Shown here: one piece after another, positions 33,564 through 46,395 of the stretch
How positions within the stretch are numbered: the first letter of the stretch is position 1
Layout: every line of letters begins with the position of its first letter
Origin: Haberlea rhodopensis
Taxonomy: Eukaryota; Streptophyta; Magnoliopsida; Lamiales; Gesneriaceae
NCBI GenBank assembly: GCA_907163345.1
Contig: CAJQUN010001243.1
Location: 22,445-86,444, forward strand
DNA: 64,000 nt
Direction: 5' to 3'
The notes under the pieces: generated by a model
What the model was told of the DNA's origin: nothing
The model's input: only the letters and a program-made list of their open reading frames with translations
Database searches by the model: none
Program-made: the position numbers and the translations under genes

Positions 33564-34534
33564 GAATCAGGATTACAATATGACTACATTATTAAAATTC
33601 AACCTTTTTGCTAATTTTGTTCAAATTGAAATAGAAGAATATCAAACCTTCCATCTCTTGGCTTTTTTGGGCCGTACGAACCAATTAATAGCATTGGGAT
33701 CCAGCAGAAATGTTGATCCAACCTTGAAGTTTTTCATGTGTTATTTTTTTCTCTGTTATGAGGATTCTGACTTCACATTTCACACTGGATAAATGTGGAG
33801 CAATTTATATATTGTATTTAAATTCGCTACAGATAATGCCAGAGCACCAATTGTTTGTGCCAGAGCAATCAATTTTTATTTCCAATTCTACCCTTTTTAT
33901 TTCCAAATCTCCTGTTTTGTTTGACGACTTGAGTATCCCCATTGCTTCTCCAACTCGACCATCTGACTCTGCTTTGTACCCACAACCTTCTCATCTCCCC
34001 AAATCTCTCAATCGCCTTGGCCAATCTTCCCATCCCATCATCCCATTCATCTTCTGCCTCCATGCCCCTACCCTTGCTCCCCTCACAGGTTCTCCATCAT
34101 CATTATCCTCTATCGTCGTCGCAACAACAGTAATCGTGGGGGGTTCTTGCGGTTGAGTTCTACTGACGGAGGTTCCCATGGTTCCATCTGCCACCTCCTG
34201 TCAATCCTTCTGACGAGGTTCCCGCGGTTGATCAGGAATGGGAACAAGGTTACTTTGTATCGGTGACGCTCGGTGATTTTGTGGCGGAGATTGGATGGAC
34301 GATGAATCCAGAGGGTTTATGGTTACCCACACGGCAGGGAATGATACATATAATTTCTTGATTTGTTCCATTCTTTTAAAATGGTGAAGAGTAGGAATGA
34401 GAACAAGGTTACTTTGTATCGCAACAGGATTTGATTAGGAATGGAACAAGGTAATGCCTAGCCATGAAGTTTTATGCATGTGTCATTTGAGTATTGTGTA
34501 ATTATGCAATAATACCAAACGTTAACTTATATAT
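33564..34534. other. 3' flank of ERdj3B; degraded low-copy sequence
   Basis: Holds the 3' UTR, without a clear AATAAA. A Pro/Ser-rich open stretch at 33758-34156 overlaps open frames on the other strand, so it is not a convincing gene. The phrase GGTTACTTTGTATCG occurs at 34250 and 34408 within similar GGAATG-GAACAA contexts, a small direct repeat that may mark an undefined non-autonomous element. Confidence 0.4.
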
Positions 34535-35037
34535 GTGTCGTGACGTATGTTGGTCATGATATGAGTTTAGGCTCGGATTCGGATTGAACTGAGTTTGAAT
34601 GACGAAATGAACTAATTAATCGATAATAAAAAGAAAATGTTTGTTGTAATACACTAAACATAGTTGGGAAACACAATTTCACCTAAAAATCTCTACAACT
34701 TTCTCTTCCAACACCTTGCTCTCTCTTACTTTCTTGTCTTGGAATTGAGCTTGGAATCAAGGAAACTTGTTGTAACTTATAAGTTGGCTTTATGTGGTAA
34801 GGATTATGTGCTTTGTATACTTGTTTTATGTTGGATTAAGATGAGTTGGACTTGAAGAATATCAATTAGTAGTTCTTGAATTGATATGAATTATAATGTA
34901 AAAACTTGAGTTGTAATGATATGGAAACATTTTAATATGATGCTAGAGTATCCATTTATCAAGTTTTGATTTGGATTTTGAAGTTGTAGGAGAAAAACCA
35001 TGAAGATAGACATGAAAATCGCCATGTTTTGAAAATT

Positions 35038-35350
35038 TTCAGACATCGGTGATAGATCGCGAGCCCTATGGCGATCGATATCGCGATCTATCACCTATGA
35101 CGATCTATCGCCGAAGCAGAGTAAAATTATAAGGCGGTGAAATGGCTTGACGATCGATCGGTGAAACATGGCGATAGATCGCGAGTGAACAGAACATTTT
35201 GGCGATCGATCGCGAGTGAACATTACATTTTGGTGATCAGTCGCGAGTGACCAGAACATTTTGGGGATCGATCGCGAGATAATGGCGATCGATCGCGGAC
35301 AGACAGAAAATGTTGCCGATCGATCGGTAAAAATGGCGATCAATCGCTAG
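35038..35350. repeat. GATCGATC palindrome cluster, family E
   Basis: About twelve GCGATCGATCGC-like sites in 310 bp, several degraded (GCGATAGATCGC, GTGATCAGTCGC). A short phrase, GCGAGTGAACA...TTTTGG, repeats between sites at about 48-bp steps (35180-35270), so part of the cluster grew by tandem duplication. Confidence 0.8.
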
Positions 35351-35714
35351 GGTTTATATGTTTCAAAATGTTAGGATTTTGTAGAATTTGATAGTGAAGT
35401 CTATTTTGACATGATACATTGTTGGTATTCATGTAGCATCATCACAGTGGACAAGACAAATAGGCGGTTTACTATTGCTGCCTGAATTTATATATTTTGT
35501 ATCGCGCGACAGGTACATGTTGACGTACTAGTATTGATAACCCATTTATGATCATGATATCAGGATATATGATGATGATGTATTGTTGATTTAGATATGA
35601 GATGGATGATGATATCTTGTTTATTGAGATATGAGATTCTTGTGAGTATTAGATGTGATTGGTGATGTGAGGCACGATGCTGAATTATTCTATATGGTGA
35701 TGATATCATTGATG

Positions 35715-35875
35715 TCATGTGAGAGGTATGCAATTGTTGGGCATATGCTTTATCATTGATGCCATGTGAGAGATATGCCATTGTTGGGCATATGTTTTGG
35801 CTGTTATATTGATGTTGTTAAGGCATCTAGTTGATGCTATGAGATGTGTGCTCTTGTTGGGCATATGCTATTGCT
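35715..35875 (+). repeat. TATGCC/GGCATA hairpin repeats, family E
   Basis: Three imperfect units of about 60 bp: GGTATGCAATTGTTGGGCAT, then ATATGCCATTGTTGGGCATA (perfect 6-bp stem), then GTGTGCTCTTGTTGGGCATA. They correspond to the 36-bp array at 25414-25556 with different spacing. Confidence 0.65.
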
Positions 35876-36453
35876 GTTATAATGTGTGAGGACGGAAATA
35901 TGACATGTGCTGCTAATATGGGACATGAAGGTTGAGCTACTGATATATTAAGCTGAGAGGCATATCATATCAGTCCCGTTATAACAGGATGTTGAATGAA
36001 ATATATGATGACATATTTGGCCAATTGTATTATGTTGTATATTGTATTTTGAGGTATGTACATGAGGTATGTACATGAACAACCAGAGAGGAGTATTGCA
36101 TATACATGAATTACAAGAAGTTGATTATATCGTCTTGCTGCATTATATTGATGTTAGATTGTGAACATCATTTCAATACTCATGTATATGTGTGGTTGTT
36201 CTGTAGGGACTCATAGCTGGGGGAAAGCCGGGATTGTGAGTCTACCTTCTGCTGCTAGAAGTTATACTGATCGGGAGTTAATGAGTTGTGATGTGCAAAT
36301 GATATACAAGATGTGATGTATATGACCTATGTAAACGCAAAACATAGTGAAAACTCTTGATCAATAGTAACATTATCTTAATCTTGATATGTAAATATAT
36401 GTAATTTACGTAATTAAATGTAAAATTGAGGATTAAGGTGACGAGACCCCACA

Positions 36454-37619
36454 TTAGTGGTATTTGAGCAGTGGTTAGTTGACTGGGGTGACCAAGGGTA
36501 GATGAAGTGAACTAGAGAGTTGTCTATTCACTTGAAAGCATGTTATATCCTTAATGTAGTATATGATGTTGTGCTAACATGCTTTATGTGTTGCAATATA
36601 TTGTTGTTAACCCTTGTATTGCAGTATGGTGGTACGACTTGTTATGAATCCCCAAGAACGTCAGAGGGGATGTTGTGAGTGTAACTGTGGTTATTACTCC
36701 GGTTTCTGTACTACCATTTCCAGTGGACCAAGCGGGGTCAGAGGGAAATAGATATGCTTATCTGGGGACTTGTCAGGAATCCAGTTCTTGAACTATATGT
36801 GTTATGATATGAAGGGACTGAATCTGGGGAGCAAGTTGAGGAGTGGTTGGAGCTTGATCACCAGATCTTGGTGTTAGCTCCATGTGCAAAGTCAATGTTA
36901 TTGAGACCGTGAATGGTGAATGATGGTGGACTGGGATATCTTCAGATTGTGATTCTGAGTCACAAAGACAACTATGCGAAGATGAGTTTATGATTATGAA
37001 ACATGATATGAAAATGGTATGTGAGGCTGTTTTTCAGTTTTCGTTCTTGTATGTGAGAAGATTGAGGCCTCAATTGTATGTTAGGGTTATTGTGATTAAA
37101 CCTATGTTAGTTTGTGGATATGGTGATGAGAGATGAGTTCGTACATGTTGGAGATGATGTACACCGTATGAGATTGTGGTGACGACTTACAATGTGCACT
37201 TTGTGCTTCCAGTGAAGTATGTACTGAATATCGTATGACAGATGTTGGGTACCGATACAACCGTTATGATGTATGATGAGAAAGACATATATGGATCTCC
37301 ATGGTAGTCTGTGAAATGAATGTCATGGGTTGGCATACGATTGTGTGTTCTATATTGACACGCGAGTACTAAGTCGAGTACGTTTGCTTGCGAGATGTAT
37401 AATTATGTCATCTGGTTCTGTGGATTGCATTGTAGGATGTGATATATGTGCACTGAGTGTGTTTATGTATTGAGATGGTTGAGAGGACATTGTATGTGTA
37501 TAGCGATGTCGGGAAGAACAGAGAGAATTGTATGTAAGACGAATGAACATGTCACTCATTTTCTCTTGAGTGATGATTGAGACGTAATAGTTGACGACTT
37601 TGACATATTTGCTTATCTC
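36454..37619 (+). mobile_element. Family E interior fragment, degenerate
   Basis: Starts with a PBS variant and then shows no frame above about 70 codons. A short stretch at 36630-36750 (ATG, Arg/Gln-rich, then Cys-rich) could be a gag start, but stops follow. It is cut at 37620 by the family G LTR. Confidence 0.5.
36458..36469 (+). other. Family E primer-binding site, mutated
   Basis: Reads TGGTATTTGAGC, two changes from TGGTATCAGAGC, at the standard four-base distance from the LTR. It supports an old, inactive element. Confidence 0.75.
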
Positions 37620-40340
37620 TGTGAGGGCCTGGTCCTAATCAGAGGTTTAATTAACACACGATTGTTATATTAACGTAAACAGCGGAAGATTTAGTTAAAA
37701 ACTTTCAAAAAGTGACCCTCAAATTTTTTCGTAGTTTGTTTCTAAAACATTTCCGAATAGTGAAAATATGTATTTCCAGTTTTACATCTAACATGATATT
37801 CATCGCATAAGCATTACATAAAATTTCTCAGTAAAGTAATACTTAAAAATACAGATACTCAGGGCATACCCCGGTAGTTTAAAACATAAGTAAAAATACT
37901 AAACAACTACTGGGACTCAAAACATAAACCATATACCTGAGCTCGCTCTCAAGGAGCTCTGGTATTTATCGATGCTTCGTCTCGAGCATCCACGGTACAT
38001 CCACCTGTACCACCTGTCATGCCCATACAACAAAGACATGACAGCCCCCCGCGAAGGGGGTCGGAACCCAGTACGAGAAACAAATAATATCACAGTGTAT
38101 GACAAATAACATGCGATGCATGCCGTGCATGAATGCAAATGCATATGAAGGGTATCAAATCTCGAATATCCATATCTCAGGAGTCCAAAGGAAGATCATC
38201 AATCACTCATCAGTGCTCGAGCAGGATGTGACACGCTCCGCGCTCCGATCTATCTCTCAATCGAGCCATCGGCGGTCCATCATCCTCGTGTCTGGGCGAC
38301 GTCGGCACGCTTGTCGCTACGGCATCACTCAGCTCACTCTCTCCGCCGAGCCATCGACGTGCCCATCATCCCCAGACACGCATCACAGATACCAAAGAAA
38401 AGATATAGGTACCAAGAAACGAATCGATAGGATCAACATGACATGCTCAATGTCCATGCGTGTCAATGCATAATGCAATATCATAATCTCATGCGATGCA
38501 CCTCAAATATCATGTCATCATATATCATGCAGTCAATGTACCATGTAATTCACATATTGCAGATCAACTTATCACATAGTCACATAAGGAGCAAGTAATG
38601 ACAAGTAAATCATACCCGGGAACATCACATGTCTTTGCCGACATTGTGATAAAACCCGTTTTCTACGTACCTCGGACCAATGCTATATGTACCGAGTACT
38701 CCTCGAATAAGTCTCGAGATCTGTTAACCTGGTCATTTACACCTCAATTATATCATCAAAGTGTTCACTTATTTCCAATATCAAATTTATAATCCAAACA
38801 TTGACCCTTAGCAAATTTTCTTAATTTTTCAGCTTGACCCATTTTCGTATAAAAAATCTTAATAAATTCATATGATGTCCAAAAGACTTGAGGCCAGTGG
38901 GAAATCACGAAACCTTAAAGTACTAGAGTCATCTTCAAGTCCAGAAGCTAGCTCACTATTCTTGAGGCACATGCAAAGCAAAGTAAGCCAGATTTAAAAA
39001 TACTCATATTTTGTTTTGACAGAGTGAGCGGTTCTAGGGAAAAGTGCATATCTTACACACGGAAACTCCAAATCATGTATGGCCAGTTTCTAATGCAAGA
39101 TAACCCAACATACAACAAAACATCCCTTATGAGCTTTAAGCTAAACAATTCATCTTCATGTACATTAATTGAAAAACGTACAAGCCTAGAAACTCGTATG
39201 AAATCCTTTTCCAGATTGAGCAATGTGTGGTAAAATTAGCATAATTCTTTCATATAAGCTCCAAATTGAGTGAGGCCAATTCCAAATGCAAGCTAACCTC
39301 GAATACTACAATACGTATTAGAGCCTAAAACTTCATATTCGTAGCCATTTATTCCCAGAAATACGAAGAACAAAATGCATGAAACTCGCATGCAGTGAAT
39401 TTCCAGATTTGACACATGTTGGTAGAACGACCATACCTTTTTTTTTTTATCTTAAATCCATATTAGCTGATTTTGGTGGCCATTTAAAGATAACATAAAA
39501 TACTACAACTTGTCATAGGAGCATTAGGTTCCAATTCGAAACGTAACTATGCTAAAAACGAGAAAAACCAGACTGTTCATGCACTGGTCTTAGCAGACTA
39601 TAATTGACAGCAACTTCTTCGTAAATGAACACCATGGTTCGACCCTCAATCCTACATGCAAGTTGATAAAACTCAAGGATGATGATATACCTTCATTTAT
39701 CTTCAAGATTTGAAGCTTGATCATCCACAAAAACGAGCCATGATCGAAAATCCTACCCCAAATCTGCTGCTACTCGAAAATCTTGCATATACTTTCTCCA
39801 AACTTGAAAATTCTTGGTGCATCTTTTTCCTCAAGATGAGTAGCACTCAAATCCATCTTTGCATGTGACATGCACTCACAATTTCAAGAGAAATTTGTGC
39901 TAAAATAGGCTGGAAAATTCGAAACTTGAAGATGGAAAGAAGGAGGAGAGAAGGAGGAGAGTTTATGAGGTGAAAGAAGAGAGAGAGGGTTTTCCTTATA
40001 ATAAAAAATAACAATCTGAAATGCATGGTGTGCGTGAGTTTGAAGGCTTCAAAGCATGATTTTTTTATTTATTTGATGTATTGTGGACTCCATGTGTCAA
40101 TACATCACTATCTTGCAAGATTAATGGTCCAAAATCATGTACTAAACATGAGTTAAATTAATTAGTGGCATGTGTTCTCCAAGTGCCATGTGATCATGCA
40201 CATGCTCATGCAGTAAAACATGTTCCACTAGTTGGTCGACTCATCGTAGCCCGGAACACCTTAATCCACGTTTGCACTTTTAGTTATCCGGTTTTGCTTA
40301 ATCATCGTTAATCCGGATTAATTAGCATCGGGGCCTTACA
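37620..40340 (-). mobile_element. Family G 3' LTR (about 2.7 kb)
   Basis: On the minus strand it starts TGTAAGGCCCC at 40340 and ends near 37620. Upstream of it the minus strand has a polypurine tract (AAGAGGGGAAGAAA) and the CGAGGACGAAAT motif of plant gypsy 3' ends. A likely TATA region (minus TTATAAGG) is near 39996-40005, followed by CT-rich leader sequence. It also holds a CCCCC-N5-GGGGG hairpin near 38045-38060 and a long inverted repeat at 38287-38380. No coding sequence. Confidence 0.82.
38287..38380. repeat. 94-bp imperfect inverted repeat in family G LTR
   Basis: Outer arms CGTGTCTGGG (38287-38296) and CCCAGACACG (38371-38380) pair perfectly. Inner arms GGCACG (38304-38309) and CGTGCC (38358-38363) also pair. 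The segment is GC-rich against AT-rich surroundings. Confidence 0.75.
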
Positions 40341-43300
40341 TTTCTTCCCCTCTTAAAAAGATTTCGTCCTCGAAATCGCAAAACTGAGTATAACTCAATA
40401 AATTAAATCATATGAGATGTCTCAATTTTGGTGTAGCAAATCTGCTCACCTCAAGCCAAATTTCAATGTTTTCGCAGAAATTTTTATCGTTCCTGGCATT
40501 TTTCTCAAAAATCTTAAGTTATGCCAAAATTCCTTATGAATTTTCTACCATCATATCAGCGATCGGTAATTCTGATTCTACAAAACCTGAACTGATGCCA
40601 TCCCAAAAGTTTTCTGAAACTTAAATTATAGGAAAATTCTACTGGTGATAATGATTTCTGTCAATTCCCACTAAATCACCACTATTAATCGAGACATGAC
40701 TTCCAAGATCTGGATATTTTCTCAGTTGATCCTTCTGTATGGGTATGCTAAGCAATACTCATTGCTAACTTAGTATCCATTACATTCTGAAAATAGTTTC
40801 GAATTCTGATATTATCATCGAATCTCAATCAGATACATCTATTACAGAAACTCACTGTAACTAAACCACATTATCCATATCTTAAACATGTCGTCTTCTC
40901 ATAGACATATAGACTATCACATGAAATCAAAATCTTGCATTGAATAGTCAATCAATTTCGATTCAACTTGTTTCACAATCTCTGTTTGTAAATATTTGAG
41001 CTATAAAACTCAAAACTAGAAATTTCCCAAATTCATTGTGGTACTTACAAATCCTGTACTATCCCATTAGGTCTCGTATTTTTATCTTGACCTGCTGGCA
41101 TGTCAAACAATTTGCCACAAAATTCAAAAATTTCTTTCTTTATACCATCTCATCATAAATAGGATCTCGAGAATGATACATCTCATCATTCCCAGACTAA
41201 CACTATGTTCTCTATAGTGTGCTTTCTGCTGTAATACGTCTTTCAAATCAGTAAAATTCGATGTTATATACTGATTTTTCATTCGCAACCACCACTAAAT
41301 GGCATACTAAATTTACTTGGTTGATAAGACAGAACCAATTTCTTAACTCAATATCTGTATGGGTCTGTCCTTCGAGTCCTTCCGATCGTCAAAATCAGAG
41401 GTTATCAAACTGCAAAGCAAACATCGATGCTACCATTGCACCTTGCACTTTTAGGTTCAGTGCATCTGCTACTAGTTTCATTTTCCTTGATTTATATTGA
41501 CTATCAAAGTCAAATTCTTTAATAAATCTAGTCATCGCTTATATCTCAAGAATATGCAATCATCATTTCATGATACATTAGAACATATCTTCAAATCTTT
41601 GACATACGTACTTGCACAACTACATATCTCCCTGAACCAGTTAACCAACATCAACATTGGGCCGTAGTCCATTTCAGTTTCAGTTATGAAAACTCCTTTC
41701 TCATTCATCTGACCAAATGAATATCAAATTTCTTCTTGGTCAATTGGTTCATAATTCAGGCTATCCTAGAATATCCTTCCATAAAAGTATGTAGTATCTG
41801 CCAAAATTCATAAACCTTTGTATCTTGAGTACAATGATTGGCCTTGGCCAAATTAGTACTATCTTTGCTTTACTGGAATCAACAGGTATCTGGTGAGATG
41901 ATACCACCTATCCCAAAACAACACTTGATTCAACCAAGATTTAAATTTCAATAACTTGGTACACCCTTTGAGCTTCACGAAGCGTCCGCAAAATCAATCA
42001 CATGTGTTCTGTGTGGTTCCTTCCGGATCTCGTATACACTAGTATACCACTGATGAATATGATTACACTTCCGCCCAAAAATTACGGAAAATTTTCTTCA
42101 TCAAATTCATAACTCTACTGGTATAGTTGTCAGACCACACGACATTTCCAAAAATTCAAAATGTCTATATCTGGTTTGACCAATTGCCTAGAGAACATTT
42201 TCTCTTCTGACTCAAACTGATGGTAACCAGAGTAAAAATCGTTCTTCTTATACATTAAAGTTCCTTACAACTTGATCAGTTACTTTTCGATCTTAGGTAG
42301 TGGGTATTTATTCTTGACAATAGCCCGATTCAACTACCTTTAATCGATACACATCTACATCATATCATTTTTCTTTCTTCACGAACAATACTGATGTTCC
42401 CTCAATGTGACACACTCAGACATATGTACCAGTATCGAGGATATTCAGCAACTATTCATATATCTGTCAACTCTGCTGATGACATTCCGTACAGTGCTTT
42501 CGATATCAAATCTATTCATTGTCATCAACGAATAGTTAAAATCAATTTCATTCTTTAGTGAAAATTCTTTCATTTCCTCAGGAAAATCTTGGTAGGTTTT
42601 CTTACCTCTATAATATCAGTCAACCTCGACTCTTTTTGATAAGCATCAACTGCTTATTATCAAATATCCCTCGTTTTCCAAGTATTGCAACCACAATATT
42701 TTCATAGCTGATACTATCAGTATCTTAGCTTGCTATTCGTGGCGATAAACATTTCATTTGTATCAAGAAGACGGTTAAAAATTCATTACACCCTGAAATC
42801 AACTTACGATATCCTCAAAATTTATCAGAGTATCCATGCCCTTGATACAATCAAAACCATATTTCGACAACATCATTTAATTCAAATCCACAACACTATC
42901 AACAAACTGTAATCTGCAGTTCATTGTTGCAAGTGTGGATAGTATAATTATCACTGCTGGTGTATTTTCCCAATCATCATTATCAATGCACATTTGATGC
43001 AATATATGAAACCAATGATTTTATCTCAAATCAAACTCGTGCCGTGTGACCAATACACGACATGTATCTGTGATCACTAGCATCTCTATCATTGTCAAAA
43101 TCGAAATGGTTATATATCCTGGAGACATCTCAATCCCATTGTCAAGGTATACTCTCTGGTCTACAGGTAATTAACTGCTGCTGAAACTGAGTGGTCGTAA
43201 AGAATAACCACCATGATATCTACTCCTAGCTCAGGGTATTTGTTGTTATGGATTGTTGTTATGGCTGCATCTATTCCCGAGCACTTCATGGACATGCTCT

Positions 43301-44410
43301 GACTGGCCACAATCGATATCCGTTCATATTATTCTTTCAAATAGATCAGTAGATATTTACATCCTTGAACTTCTACAATCTCATAGTACCTCTAGAACTA
43401 CTAGAGCTGGATAAATTTGAGTGATACTTCTGAAACTTTTCCAGGATTACTTGGATTATCCCAATGATAGTCACTTAATTAATCTTTAATCCAGTTCTAA
43501 TTACTTCGCACCACCTTGGTGTCTTATTCCTTAGTCAATATCTAATCTCTTCACTAGTGAATAGCTATCGAGATTAAGCAGATATTTCCATTTCTCAAGG
43601 CCACGATTATCGAATAACATTTTTCCATGTAATCAATATGGCATTCTCGTAAACATCCTTTCCCGTATCAGAAACAGGAAAAATCATCATCCGTCAGTAC
43701 CATAGTTCGGACACATAGACGGTAACTAAATTACGACAGTCCTCAATCCAAGTCCTCATATCCAATCCAATTCTATTTGTTTCCCACAACAACTATACTC
43801 GATCTTTCAATTGAAAAAAAAAGCGCTAATTCAATATTCTCAAGTTCTAAATTCTCATCTTGGCGTACATAGGCTTTGACGTAAACTCATACGTATAACC
43901 TTGGTCTTTCAGACTTAAATTCCCAATGTCAATCGACAAAAAAGTGTTCTAAATAATTCTAGTGGCATCCACTAATCATAAGGATTAAGTCCCAAAGTGA
44001 TAAATACAATTTCCAATAATGGACACATTCTCACTAAATTATAGTGCAATTATTAGTTTATAGTGTCTACAGATTCAATAGTAGCTCTTAAAGTCTATAT
44101 CACAGCTACCTGTCCAAACACTAACTGTCCAACATAATTTATACATCTCAAGTCATAGATGTTTTCATCATTCATTCTACATCATCTTATCAGCAACTAT
44201 CAGTGCTAGCAGATAAAATTCTCAAATTCTCTAGATTATATGCAACTCAGCATATTAAAATCTTCAGAGATATGACATCTCATTATTCCTGCTTACTAAT
44301 CCAGTACATGCATAAAATCTCATTATCGAACATGTAAACATAGCAGGCAAGAGCATATAAATCAGATAGTCAGACACATGCACAAACAATTCATTTGTGT
44401 CTATACTCAG
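40341..44410 (-). pseudogene. Degenerate Ty3/gypsy gag-pol, family G interior
   Basis: Minus-strand remnants follow gag-pol order. Near 43285-43330 is a gag zinc-knuckle remnant (CGQSEHVHEV). Near 42385-42400 is LFVKKEK, and near 42293-42320 KNKYPLPKI of RT. At 42031-42066 the reading is FISGILVYT, where gypsy RTs carry FIDDILVYS, so both catalytic Asp codons are lost. RT/RNase H connection motifs lie near 41880-41700. CLTCQQVKIK of the integrase zinc domain is at about 41083-41112. Stops and frameshifts occur throughout. Its 5' LTR is absent; the family F LTR begins at 44411. Confidence 0.82.
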
Positions 44411-44431
44411 TGTGATGTCCAGATTTATTAT

Positions 44432-44543
44432 AATCATTTGTTGGACTAAATATGATTTGGATTTTAGTGATAATTAATTTTAGAATTAATCATTTGTTGG
44501 ACTAAATATGATTTGGATTTTAGTGATAATTAATTTTAGAATT
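44432..44543 (+). repeat. 56-bp perfect tandem duplication
   Basis: AATCATTTGTTGGACTAAAT begins both at 44432 and at 44488; the two units read identically. It lies 20 bp inside the LTR and looks recent. Confidence 0.9.
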
Positions 44544-44693
44544 AATTAATTAGAAGTGGAATTGACCAAGTGGAGGTCAACTGGCAAGTTAATCGGATCA
44601 TAAAATATTTCGAGATTGTAAAATATACTCCGATAATATTTTGGAGATATATTAATTAAAATGAAGAATTTAAGTTTTGGGTTTTGGAGTGTG

Positions 44694-44700
44694 TATAAAT
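44694..44700 (+). promoter_or_regulatory. TATA box of family F LTR
   Basis: TATAAAT in the context GTGTGTATAAATCCCG, about 150 bp before the GC-rich leader. Start site not shown. Confidence 0.5.
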
Positions 44701-46379
44701 CCCGATTGGTAGTTGTAAATTTAATTTATCAATGCACCGGTGACACTTCGATGTACAAAATCGGGCAAGGATACAAAAATATAAATATGTTATGTTGGGT
44801 ATTTTCGGACACACATTTTAACGTGTAAAAACACGCACAAAGACCCGAACCCTTCTTTCCTTCGTTGCTGCTCGACCCTTCGCCGCTAAACGCGCGCGCC
44901 CGCCGCCGTCCGAGCTTCTTCCGGCGCGTCCGAACCGCCATCGCCTTCGTCTCTTCCAGGCGCTTCTTTCCATACCAAGAACGTGAAGTTTCGTCACGTA
45001 TTTCGTTCGAATCTCGCAAGGAAGCGCAGCGGTTCAAAATCGCGATTTCATCCGATTTTGGGACGATTTTCTTCCGATTTTTTTGTGGGTATTTCTCCTC
45101 ATCCTTCAACCGTTTTTCCCCTGAAATCCCTCGATTTTTTATGGAGCTTTGGTTCGATTTTGCTAACATATTGGTAGGGTTTCCAATGTGTGTGTTCGAG
45201 TGTGTGCAAGTGTGTGCAGCAGTGTGTGTGCGTGTGTGTATGTGTCCAGCATGTGTTTGTGGGTGAAAATGGTGTGTATGTATGTATTCCTTCATGTATT
45301 GAAGTATTGTGATTGGGAATGGGATAGCATGAGCAATGTTTAGATTGTTGGAAGTTGATGGGGGCTCACTTTATTGAATGGTTAATTGTTGAAAATAAAT
45401 TGTGGAATAAGTCTTGACTTAGTATTATTATTGGTTAAAAGATGAAGATTAAAATCATGCCTGGAATGTGTTTGTTAATAGGCTTAAATGAGATTCAAGT
45501 GTGGGTCTAAGTTTTGTTAGTGGGGTGAAAATGACTAACTTTATGGCTTGTAGCCATTGTGATATTTGGTGGATGTTGGGCTATGGTATGGGATGTGTTC
45601 AATGGGAAGCATGTGTAGTGTGTAAATAAGTGGGTTAGATACATGCTAGTATGTGTTGACATGGGATAGAATTTATGGTGATGTATATGCTTGAATGTGT
45701 ATCATGGCATGTATTGTTGATTTATGTTACTTTATTGAATTACTACTCTTAGTAGTGAGTTCTAAATCAAGAATGTTGGAATCCAATGCATCCTTAAATT
45801 GTTAAAGTTGAATTTAATCAATAAATGACTTTATGTAGGGATTAAGGGAATTAGATTTAAAAGGGTAGAATCTTGTATCTACATGGATCCCTTCCTTCAT
45901 ATCTTGGTTTGAATCACCTCGGTGTGGGTTTGAATAATTGTGGAACATGTTAATTGGCTTAATTGGATTGTTTTAGTTAGATACTAGTTGGATATTATTA
46001 TGCATACACCTTGCATTTTCTTTCCCCCTGTTGAACTTGCGTGTCTAGTGAACTGCTATGTGAGTTGGGCGTGATCTTGTACGTATGGGTGTGTGTATCC
46101 CGCATCATGTGTGTGATGTAGCGGATGGTGGGAGATGATGGGGTTTTGCATTACCAATGAAATATCATGATTAATGTGAGGATGTGTGCATCCAAAGTAT
46201 TGATTATGATTTGATTCATAATATTGAGTTATTGATTTGTGATATGGAAATAAAAGTAAGAACTATTTGATGGATGTTCATTGCTCAGATTATGAGCTAA
46301 TATTGAATTGATGTTCGATATAGACTCTACAGGAGACTTCGGACGTTGATGATAGCTTGTTCATGTTGTCTACTATAAG

Positions 46380-46395
46380 GTACATGGTGACGTAC
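46380..46395 (+). promoter_or_regulatory. GTACAT-GGTG-ACGTAC hairpin, family F
   Basis: Five of six pairs hold, with one A-C mismatch. The flanks AAG and GAGCA match those of the other families. Confidence 0.5.

Larger units (their letters stand above)
34535..36453 (+). mobile_element. Family E LTR (left end uncertain)
   Basis: Ends GAGACCCCACA at 36453 with a PBS four bases on. The left end is uncertain; TGTGTCGTGACG at 34535 is the best candidate, but no target duplication was found. In order: a pyrimidine-rich leader (about 34680-34760), GATCGATC cluster (35038-35350), AG/CATCATC junction (about 35436), variant hairpin GTACAT-GTTG-ACGTAC (35513-35528), and TATGC hairpin repeats (35720-35870). 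It lies just downstream of ERdj3B. Confidence 0.7.

Noticed and set aside
33758..34194. 132-codon gene after ERdj3B
   Set aside because: Low-complexity Pro/Ser-rich frame with equally open frames on the other strand, and no domain or splice evidence.
44729..45295. 188-codon minus-strand ORF and 133-codon plus-strand ORF in the family F LTR
   Set aside because: They overlap on opposite strands in the GC-rich leader and CA/TG-rich sequence, with no recognisable domain.
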